NCBI GenBank assembly: GCA_022432975.1
Contig: CM039514.1
Coordinates: 13,190,810 to 13,254,809, forward strand
Origin: Begonia masoniana
Taxonomy: Eukaryota; Streptophyta; Magnoliopsida; Cucurbitales; Begoniaceae
Reading direction: 5' to 3'
DNA length: 64,000 nt
How positions within the stretch are numbered: position 1 is the first letter of the stretch; every line of letters begins with the position of its first letter. Positions 49,806-58,950 of this stretch are shown in pieces. Under the pieces are notes generated by a model. The model did no database searches and was not told the origin of the DNA. It was given only the letters and a program-made list of their open reading frames with translations. The translations under genes were made by a program, and so were the position numbers.

Positions 49806-52307
49806 TGTAACGACCTGAGGAGGATCGTCACGTGTCATGACTTTCCTTTAAACTTATCCGTACTTTTATACCTCTGTAATCGTAGTATACTTTTTTTTTC
49901 TCAGACTTATATCATATCTCATCTTAACTTAAATTCGCTGAATAACCGCGTTTAGCTTTCACTGCTGCCGATCGCTAAACGACAAACATCTAGTTGTTCT
50001 ACCGGTCAGCACGTGCATCTCACATGATTCATTAAACATCTATCGGCAGGCACACATATTTGCATCTGCCGACAGTCACGTGCAACTCGTGTGACCAATT
50101 AAAACACCGTTCAATTATACAACGGAAGCCACCTACATCTGCCGATGAGAGAACAATAGACGATGCTCTCATCTGCCGATGGCAAATACTCTATATCTGC
50201 CGATGACGTGGCATCACATCTTCCGGTAACTTAACTCACTACTCATACCGATCGCCAGATAACAGACATTGTCGTCATCTGCCGATGGCTTAAGACAACT
50301 ACATCTTCCGACAGATTAACTCACCATCTGCCGATGATACGTCCCATGTCTGCCGATGAGAGAACCATAAGCGAGGCTCTCATCTGCCGATGGCAAATAC
50401 CCCTTATCTGCCGGTGACGTCAGCCGGAAGACAAATACTCTTCCTCTTCCGATGACGTTCTCCGGAAGTCAAACTTACCCGACTCCCATCACAACTCTCC
50501 TGCCGATGACGTCAGCCGGAAGACAAATACTTTTCCTCTTCCGATGACGTCCTCCGGAAGTCAAACTTACCCGACTCCCATCACAACCCTCCTGCCGATG
50601 ACGTCAGCCGGAAGACAAATACTTTTCCTCCATCATCCCTCGGCATCAGACATCCCCCCTTTTTTTTTTAGACTTCTATCTTGATAAATGTAAACCTCAT
50701 AACTTAAATCTTAATGGCCAAAACTCATCAGAATAAATCATGAACTCATTCAAACTCACACAGCGGAAGACTTAATTAAAATAGTTCATTTGATAACTAT
50801 AGCTATATCTTCGGACTCTGAAATTAAGACAGGCAGTTTCTAAAATCCCAAATTGTTAAATAATCCGAACCTACTTGACTTGGCTTCTTAACAACTTCAT
50901 TAAAACTTATACGAGCTTTAACCAGAATTCCCCATTCGCCATCCAGCCACAGATTTCACACTGATCACCTCCAGCAACCTAGCTTAGACATTTTCATCAA
51001 CTTTGAATTCCTCACCTGATATTTCTTCACCTACATCATAAGGTGTAACTGTAAGCCTAAGGCTTAGTAAGGAATGCAAACTATTATGAGTTCATGAATG
51101 CATAACTTGGAGAAAACATGCTCATAAGTCTTTTCTTTTCATGTACTTATCTTAATCATCATTCATAATCGTATCTCGTATTCATTGTTCATAATCATCA
51201 TTCGTAGACATGCTCATATTCATCATTCCTTTCATCATTCATATTCTTCATTACATTATGTGGTTTAAGGGAGGATTTGTGCCGGTAAAGGGGGTTCGAC
51301 AGTGAGTTTGATCATGGTCCCTACTGCGGGTCGTATTCATATGTCCTACTGCGGACTGTGACATACGCCGAACCACCCCCAACCCTCACTTAACCACGTT
51401 GCATAAGTTTTATCTTCTTACCTTATTCATGAGAAAACATATTTCAAAACATTTTCATATGCTTGAGAAGTAAAACATGATGCATAACATAAATGCACTT
51501 AATCATCGAACTAAGACAGGGGAGTACATGAGAATAACAGAACCATATCCATCGACATTTCATCAAACATATAGCAGACAATGTTCACTAAATCTAACTT
51601 AATCCTTTGATGTAGGGCCCTATTGGCCAGAAACTTAATACATTCACTTACCTGGATCCTTAGCAACTTGAATCACTTTCTCTTCAACTTCCTCACCTAA
51701 AACATTCCACATTACAGTAGTTAAAATAAAGTCCTAAAAGTTCTAATCGAAAGTCATCCTAGAATCTAACAGCTAAGGTTCTCTGTGCAGTCTGAAATCC
51801 AAAACCGAAACAGCTAGATATAGCTATCGATTAAACGGGGTCGGTTATATAAAAGGTCCAGAATCGATTTAAAGGTGGCATTACCAAATGAAGATAAAGA
51901 ACGATAACCAACTGACTCAGCCATTGAAGAGCCCGAAAGTACAAGTTCAACTGAAAACAGAGTTCTAAATGACTACCCGGCATCTACATTGTCAAAATCT
52001 TACCTAGAATGCGGGTTATCGGAGTGGAGGCTGAAAAACCAGTTGCTGGGGAGGAAAAAGGCTCCAGAGAAGAAGGGAGTCGCCGAGAGGAAATGTCGGC
52101 TGCAGTGAGGTTTAAATGAGATTTAAGGTTTCCATTTTCTATTTATACCTAATCCTTCAATCTTTATTACAAAATTGCCACTCAACCTAGTTTTACTCAA
52201 CTTGTAATGAATTTGCCTCAACGTTAAATTTAATCATAAAGGTTAAATAAAGGGTAACAATGAGAATGGTCAGAAAAATTCACCTGGCCGAAATGTCGGG
52301 TGTTACA
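49806..52307 (-). repeat. A3 5' LTR
   Basis: 2502 bp; partner of 42684-45185. Intron arms at 51604-51616 and 51030-51043; donor CAG|GTAAGT at 51654-51646. A long hairpin-rich domain lies at about 51255-51420. Confidence 0.95.
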
Positions 52308-53209
52308 CTGTCTTTGAAATTTTGAAATAATGTATAGATTCTGTTTCAATGTTTAAAACCGCTGTATTTGACAGTTAAGTTTGTATTCTGGAGTATTCTG
52401 GAATTTGTTTGGGATATTCTCTGATAATCTATGCATGGATTGTCTCTGGTTTTGGAATAATCCATACAGTTGTTTTCTTGATCTTCTGTTAGGTTTTCTA
52501 TCTTCTGTCATGTTCCCATGCATGTTTTAAAACTGTGCTTAGAATCGGGTTTGAGGGTTTGAAGCCCTTATGCCTTCTGTTTGGAGTTTTCTGTCCCTAT
52601 GACTTCCTGTTAAAGTTGTCAAGTTTTGCCTTAAAAGCTGCATTCTTCCGATCACGTTCACTGCTGCTTTAAGCATACATCCACCGATAGTCGCTGTTCA
52701 CATTTTTTCTTATTCACATCCACCGCCAAACAGTGATTTTGCCTTAGGTTTTTCCTCCTGCGGATTTCGTTCACTGTCTGCATCCACCGATGACATCATC
52801 CATCTTCCGGCTGACGTCATCTCCTTCTACCGATTTCGTTCACCGTCTGCATCGACCGATGACATCATCCATCTTCCGGCTGACGTTGTAACACCCGGGT
52901 TTTTTTTTTAAGGAAAATTGGAGACAAAATAAAGGAATAATAAAATAGTTGTTTTAATTAATTTAAAAGAGAAGGGAATAAATTTGGTTAAACTAATTGA
53001 TTAATTAATTGGTGTTCGAATATTCTAAATGGAGAACTTAAGCTGGGTACGGGATGAAAGTCAATTTAAGAAAATTTATAATTTAAGAACGGGATTTAAC
53101 GGAAATTTTTGAAGGGAAAAAGGATAACGTTAATTATTAATGTTGTTATTATTATTATTGTTATTATTTATTTAATATAATTTATAAAAAAAAAAAGAAA
53201 AGAAGAACA

Positions 53210-53312
53210 CAAAATGGCTTCGAGGAAGCCATTTTGCGTTCGTGCCCGACGCCGAGAGGAAACAGGGGAGAGGCGAGGCACCGGCGACGTTCGGCGGAGC
53301 AATCACCGCTGA
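53210..53312 (+). other. Hairpin and Arg-rich short frame at the start of the W transcript
   Basis: A 12-bp stem (CAAAATGGCTTC with GAAGCCATTTTG, loop GAG) lies about 30 nt after a TATA-like TTTATAAAA. The stem contains an ATG (53214) that opens a 32-codon frame MASRKPFCVRARRRE. This frame has one TGA (53310) and is then open to the donor-like ACG|GTGAGT at 53383 in the phase needed for exon 2. Confidence 0.55.
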
Positions 53313-53984
53313 CTTTCGATGTTTTTCGGCCAGACGACGGCGACAAGCAGACTCCGGCCCTTCTCCGCGCACGATTTAAACGGTGAGTCCCCTTTTTGTG
53401 CCCTGTTTTGGTTCGGTCGTGGCCGAGGGTGAGGAGCGACTTTGAGCTCCGATCGCCGGCCGAAATGGGCTGCTTCCGGCGTGGGTTTGCCAACCCTTGG
53501 ACCGGCTTCCATCGCCTGGCTGTGTTGAGCCCGAATTGAGTGAAAAATCAGAGAACCCGATTTGGGGATTTCGGGTTTTGATGTGTGTAGCTCGGAATTT
53601 TGATTAGTTTAGGCTAATTGGGTGTGAGGGTGATGGATTGGTGAGGAAATTGATGGGAATTGATGAAAAACCGAAAAGCGAAAAATTTCCGACTTAGGGC
53701 AGTTCGGGTTTTTGTCAATTTGACCTAGCTTGAGTCGTTTGTTTTCAAATTCCTTTTGGCAGGTTAAAATAGGTTATTAGAGGAGTACGTGGCCGCTGGA
53801 ATCGTTCGATTCCGATAACCGACGTGAAAGTTATGCACGTTTGAAGTTTCGGGTCGGTTTTTACCGAACCCAAATTGGTGGCCCATTTAGTTAGGCTTTC
53901 ATTGGATTAGGCTAGAAATAGGAGTTTGAGAGTAATTAGTAGATGTAGGCTTGATTTTAATGGTTTGATGAATATTTATCGTAG

Positions 53985-54840
53985 GTCGAGCTGTAGATGG
54001 ACAGGTAATCGAGTACCCTCAGCGAGCTAGGACGCCAGGTAAGTAGTGGAGTGCGTGTTTGTTGCCTTCGGGCCTACACCATAGAACGGTAGGGATTGTT
54101 TGATTGTTGCTATGTTTTGCTTTGTGTCATGCATCGTGTGTCACGCATCATGGTTTTCTAAACTACGAAATTACGTGTTTTGCATCCTTGAGCGGTAAGA
54201 ATGAAATGAAAGATAAGAAAAGATTTGCAACGTGGTCGTGAGTATGAATTTCTTGACCTATTCGTGCTTGAAGTGCACAATAGGGTTTGTGCTTGAAGTG
54301 CACTCGTGCTTGAAGTGCACGATGAGGATTCTACGATCGATTGGGGGATTCTAATGTACGTAATGAGTCGTGAGTATGAATTTCTCCACCTCAACATGTT
54401 CGTGCTTGAAGTGCACAATGGGGTTGGTGCTTGAAGTGCACCTGTGCTTGAAGCGCACAATGAGGTTCGTGCTTGAAGTGCACTCGTGCTTGAAGTGCGC
54501 GATGAGGATTCTACGATCGATTGGAGGAGATTCGGTTGGCCGTCTTGGACTGTGTTGGGACGTGTGCCTCCGGTCTAGCTCCGTGGATCAAGGCGTGGCC
54601 GTCCTGGACTGTGTGGGGGCGTGTGCCTACTTGATTCACCTGAAAGTGAAAGATAAATGCAACCGAAATGAAAAGAAAGCAACAGAGTGTGTAGAAACTG
54701 CATGTTAGGGTTGAGTCGAGCATTTAGTGTGTGTTTGTGCATTATTTCCCTACTTGCTAAGCATTAGGCTTACTTTTGTGTTCTATGGTGTAGGTGGCGC
54801 GATTTGCTTAGGTGAGGTAGATGAGACAGCCCAGGACTAG
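53985..54840 (+). other. Candidate LTR microORF exons 2-3 in W
   Basis: Exon 2, 53985-54038 (54 nt), after ATCGTAG, reads RAVDGQVIEYPQRARTP. The donor is CAG|GTAAGT (54036). The intron 54039-54793 has 15-nt arms at 54073-54087 and 54780-54794 that are fully complementary, and a CTTAC branch-like site with A at 54772. Exon 3 reads GGAICLGEVDETAQD and stops at 54838-54840. Confidence 0.5.
54237..54535. repeat. Hairpin array in the W intron (eight GTGCTTGAAGTGCAC units)
   Basis: Eight near copies of GTGCTTGAAGTGCAC (each a GTGC/GCAC hairpin) in two larger tandem blocks, each followed by GGATTCTACGATCGATTG. The frames that cross the array (54370-54708 plus, 54158-54460 minus) follow from the repeat and are not genes. 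Confidence 0.85.
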
Positions 54841-55364
54841 ACAGCAGTTGATGGTGCATGGAGCATGCCGGTGCAGGTAGTTGTCGGGGCGCCTCGACCA
54901 TGGTCTACTGGAGAGTGTGGGATTTTACATTTTAGTAGTTTGTTGCAGATGACTTGTAACGCCCGGAGTTTCGGATTTTAGGATTTTCTAATTCCTTAGA
55001 TAATTTTCGTAAATAGAAAATTAAAGTATTTTCTTGAGCGGGATGTTTCCTTAGAGCCCTAGAAATTTACGGGAATTTTTAGAGGAATAAGTGAAATTTT
55101 AGAAACCCAAATTGAAAAGAGTAATGCTAGAGTTCCCGTTTTACCCTTTTAGTATGTTAATTCGTAAAAATAGCAAAATAAGTCCGTTTTGTGAACGGTG
55201 AGTTTCGTTAGAACTCCAAGATTAAATTGGAATATTTGGAGAAATAAGGAAGTTGCAGAGAAACCGAATCGATAGACTAATTAAAGAGTTAAACATAGAA
55301 TTGAGGGAAGGGCATTTAAGTAATTTGGTAATTAAAAGATTTTAGTTTTATTTAAAACAACAGA

Positions 55365-55511
55365 ATGGCTTCACGAAGAAGCCATTCCGTTGCGAGCTCC
55401 CGACGCCGCGAGAGACGAAGGCGAGCGCGACGACTCTTCTCCGGCGACCACGCAGCTCCGACCACCATTCTGACGTGCAGACGCCGGCGAGCTGAACCAG
55501 AGCTCGGTTAG
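55365..55511 (+). other. Arg-rich 48-codon frame at the V transcript start
   Basis: MASRRSHSVASS, then a run with RRRERRRR, ending AEPELG. The ATG lies inside the hairpin stem GAATGGCTTC/GAAGCCATTC, as in W. The same frame occurs in the 3' LTR (61291-61437). Whether it is translated, or is just GC-rich leader, cannot be told here. Confidence 0.35.
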
Positions 55512-56160
55512 GCCATCTCCGCGCCAGACCCGACCGAAAACAGGTAACCCCACTCCCTGTTTTCTCTCTGCTTCACGGCCGTGGAACGGCCTGCGAATTG
55601 GGTCGTTTTCTTGGCGGTTTTGTGACGAAAATTAGGAGGATTTAGGGGTGTGTGAGGGGCGATTCACGGAGGGCTGGATTACCCTGTTTTCAGAGTGAAA
55701 ACAGTGAGGTGTGTGTTGTGCATTTCGGGTTTCTAATTTTAGAAGCCCTAATTTATGTTAAATTATGCTTAATAGGTTAGAATATGATCGATTGGTGAGG
55801 AATTAGGCGAGAATTGATGAAAAATCGAAAAGGGGGAAAATTCTGGGTTAGGGCAGTTTCGGGTTTTTGATAAATTGACCTAGTTCCGGTCATTCGTTTT
55901 GAAATTCCTTTTGGCAGATTAAAATAGGTTATTAGAGGAGTACGTGGCCGCTGGAATCGTTCGATTCCGATAACCGACGCGAAAGTTATGCACGTTTGAG
56001 TTTCGGGTCGGTTTTTACCAAACCCAAAATAGTGGCCCGTTTAGTTCGATTTTAGTTAGATTAGTTTAGAAATAGTAGTTTAAGATGTTTTTAAGAAAAT
56101 GAGAGTTTAGTTATGCCGAGCGAGTTCTAATGCAACGTTTTGATATGTTAGGTTTTTCAG

Positions 56161-56778
56161 GTTCCACGGTTAAGAGTCAGAATTCAGATAAATTGCTAAG
56201 GACGTCAGGTAAGTAGTGTTGCATGCGTGTTGCCTTCGGGCCTACATCACAGAACGTTAGGATATGTTGCATGTTTATGTATGTTTGTTTTCTCACGCAT
56301 CATGTTTTAAGTAAAGTACGAAAATGTTTTAGCATATGTTTTCACGATTGAATGTAGAAACAACAACGATGTAAAATGAAAATGTAAAGTGTCTGAGGGA
56401 AGTGGTTCACCCTTCAGATGTAAATTGTGGAACGTCCAGAAAATGTAAAGTGTCTGAGGGAAGTGGTTCACCCTTCAGATGTAGATTGTGGAACGACTAG
56501 AGATGGAGAAACTAATCCGCCCTCCATTGGTAGAGGATTACATGTATGTATGTATGTACGATGAAACGAAACGAAACGAAACGAAACGATTATGAACGAT
56601 GAAACGAAACGAAACGATTATGTACTATGAAATGAAATGAGACGTTTATGTATGATTGAAACGATAGAAACTGCATATGTTAGGTTAAATGTTTTAAATT
56701 CATATTGTCACTACTTGCTAAGCATTAGGCTTATAGTGTGAGTTCTGTGATGTAGGTGCTGAAGAACAGGTACGGTGA
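56161..56778 (+). other. Candidate LTR microORF exons 2-3 in V
   Basis: Exon 2 is 56161-56208 (48 nt), after TTTTTCAG, and reads STVKSQNSDKLLRTS. The donor is CAG|GTAAGT (56206). The intron 56209-56755 has 15-nt complementary arms (56241-56255 and 56742-56756), and a CTTAT branch-like site with A at 56733. Exon 3 reads GAEEQVR, stop 56776-56778. Upstream, a donor-like CAG|GTAACC lies at 55541; the exon 1 frame has one TGA. Repeated in the 3' LTR, with arms at 62166-62180 and 62662-62676. Confidence 0.45.
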
Positions 56779-57643
56779 GATTTTATGAGCATGCTAGGAT
56801 CATGGACGCAGTTGGAGGAGTACGACCATGGTGGCAACCCGGCAATATTGTTAGGGCGATTCCGACCGTGGTTAGTATGTGTCCGTGGTTAGTGTGAGGA
56901 TGTGTTTGTTTTGGGTACGTTTAAGTGTTTAGTTTTGTTTAAACTAAAGGTTGGTAATGTCTGTATATGTGGATAGAAAGATTTGATTGAAAATGTATGA
57001 AAAGATACGTTTTGATGAATTTGTTAGGTTGGTATGACTTAGGTGTCTATTTTGTTTGGGAATGATTAGGAAGTTTGTGTATGTGTATAGAAATGTGATG
57101 GATGAAAGTATGAAAATGTTTATGTATGTGGATCGATTAGTTTGATAGAAAAACGTATGAGAGTAGAGTTTTGATGTGTATGATGTGGTAGTAGAATGTC
57201 TAAAATGTGAAGTCTTTATTTTGGAGAATATACTGGATTGTTTGGTTATTTTGAACTATTTGGTCATTTTAAAACAGGTAAGGATATGCTCGATTTTTAG
57301 AGCGATCCATGCAGTTTGTTTTCTTGATTTCTTTCCAAAAATATAGGTTATATTAGTGTTTTGTTTTAATTGATCTTATTTTAATTGTTAATTGTTTTAA
57401 AAATGGTTTTAGTCTAGTTCTAAATGTTTTAAAAGTCAAAATGTTTTACGCTCAAAATGTTTAAGTCAATGTTAGACCGTAAAGGTTGTTAGAGTTAGGT
57501 CAATTGTCTAAATCTGTTTTTCTTTTAAAGTGATAAGTAAAAATGAAAAATTTTATGTGAGAACACGAGGGCTTAGGTAAAGGTTATGTCAATGTAAAGT
57601 CAAGTCCTGTGACGGCCCTACGGGGTTGGGGTCGTGACAGTTA

Positions 57644-57655
57644 TGGTATCAGAGA
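57644..57655 (+). other. Primer binding site of V
   Basis: TGGTATCAGAGA, four bases after the 5' LTR end. Confidence 0.85.
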
Positions 57656-57724
57656 CACGTGGTCGCAATCGTTCAGTTGATTACCTAACAATGCCACTCG
57701 CCCCATGGAAGTGCTTCGCCAACT

Positions 57725-57792
57725 GTAAGTATTTAAGTTTAAGTAATGATCTATAGATGTTTATAGTGTTTTGTGTTTTCTAACATGTCCAG
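57725..57792 (+). other. Predicted 68-nt leader intron of V
   Basis: ACT|GTAAGT to TGTCCAG|G between primer site and gag ATG; same position and donor as in A1 and A3. Confidence 0.5.
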
Positions 57793-57828
57793 GTACAAGA
57801 AAAGGCCACGAGTACTTAAGTAACCCGA

Positions 57829-58950
57829 ATGGATCCCAATAGCCAGTTTATGGACATATTACGCCAACAGTCAGAACAGATAGGGGTTTTGTTAAATCGA
57901 AATGGACAAGGTAATAATTCCAAGGACCTGAGTGGAGAAAGATTTAGGCGGCTTAGGCCTCCAACCTTTGATGGACAGTCTCCGGATCCCACCTGCGCCG
58001 AACAGTGGATTCGTAAGATTGAGAGCATGCTTGCCTATGCCAAAGTAGAGGAAGCCGATAAAGTGATGTTTGCAGTGTTTAATTTGGAGAAAGATGCTAT
58101 GTTCTGGTGGGACACGATTAAGGCTACTACAGACGTGGAGGTTATGAGATGGGAAAGGTTCAAAACAGTATTCTACAACAAGTATTTCAGTCGCACTCTT
58201 CGGGCCAGTAAGAAGGTAGAGTTCACTCAATTACGCCAAACTGGGACGGTGGCTGAATATGTGCGAAGGTTTGAGTCGCTATCTCGATATGCCGGAAATA
58301 TGATATGTGAGGAGGAGGACAAAATTCACCAATTCGTGCAAGGTTTGAAACTAGAAATTCAAAAAGGGGTGATTACAGTGGGTGACGAAGACGTGCCTTA
58401 CCAAAAGATAGTGGAAAGGGCCCTCGGACTTGATGACATCGAAATGAAACTACAACGACAAAGAGAAATGTCGAGGAAGCCCTTCAGAGAATCTATGACT
58501 CAACAAAGTGACGAAGAACAACAACCACCGAGGGGCACAAAAAGAACGAGTGATGAAGAAATTAGTCAAGGAAATGGAAAGCGTGCCTCTGGTTATTCAC
58601 AGTTCCCTCAATGTCCAACGTGTAAGAAGTTTCATGACGGGGTGTGCAAGGCAGGTTCGGGCCGATGTTTTATCTGTAATGAGCAAGGTCATATTTCTAC
58701 GGACTGTCCGAGGAAGAATCTAGGAAGGTGTTTCAAGTGTCAAGAGATAGGACATCTCTCTAGAAAGTGTCCGAGGAAAGATAAAGGGCCGTGTTTTGTT
58801 TGCAATAGGACGGGCCATCTTGCCAGAGACTGCCCGACACGGAACAAGGGACTCACAAGTGTATCTCCAAGGACCTTCTCCCTCAGCAGTGCAGACAATG
58901 AAGAGCAGCTTACCGTAATTACAGGTACGTGTCATTTTAAATATCTATAG
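57829..58950 (+). CDS. gag: V gag (373 aa), intact
   Basis: Start at ATG 57829 (MDPNSQFMDILRQ), 36 nt after the predicted leader intron. Retrotrans_gag core: AEQWIRKIESMLAYAK at about residues 45-60, FKTVFYNKYFSRTL and RQTGTVAEYVRRFESLSRY at about 105-145. Three CCHC zinc knuckles follow (CFICNEQGHISTDC, CFKCQEIGHLSRKC, CFVCNRTGHLARDC) at about residues 280-338; A3 has one degraded knuckle. The frame ends TVITGTCHFKYL, just where related elements enter protease, and the end holds a donor-like CAG|GTACGT (58922). It would form particles that package V RNA, with pol supplied by another element. Confidence 0.93.
   Translation: MDPNSQFMDILRQQSEQIGVLLNRNGQGNNSKDLSGERFRRLRPPTFDGQSPDPTCAEQWIRKIESMLAYAKVEEADKVMFAVFNLEKDAMFWWDTIKATTDVEVMRWERFKTVFYNKYFSRTLRASKKVEFTQLRQTGTVAEYVRRFESLSRYAGNMICEEEDKIHQFVQGLKLEIQKGVITVGDEDVPYQKIVERALGLDDIEMKLQRQREMSRKPFRESMTQQSDEEQQPPRGTKRTSDEEISQGNGKRASGYSQFPQCPTCKKFHDGVCKAGSGRCFICNEQGHISTDCPRKNLGRCFKCQEIGHLSRKCPRKDKGPCFVCNRTGHLARDCPTRNKGLTSVSPRTFSLSSADNEEQLTVITGTCHFKYL

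Larger units (their letters stand above)
42684..52307 (-). mobile_element. A3: nearly complete, young Tekay-like chromovirus
   Basis: 9.62 kb with CTGTC duplications at 42679-42683 and 52308-52312. Both LTRs are 2502 bp and differ by about half a dozen substitutions plus a few balancing one-base indels, so the insertion is recent. Gag-pol is complete apart from two one-base frameshifts. It lies within Z. Confidence 0.95.
54955..57639 (+). repeat. V 5' LTR
   Basis: TGTAACGCCCGGAG to GGGTCGTGACA. It carries a TATA-like TTTTATTTAAAA, a 10-bp hairpin (55363-55372 with 55378-55387), a 48-codon Arg-rich frame (55365-55511), tandem 61-bp hairpin blocks (56379-56500) and CGAAA repeats (56567-56620). 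Confidence 0.95.

Noticed and set aside
54158..54708. Cys/Ser-rich frames over the W hairpin array
   Set aside because: They follow from the GTGCTTGAAGTGCAC repeat on both strands and have no relative in other LTRs.
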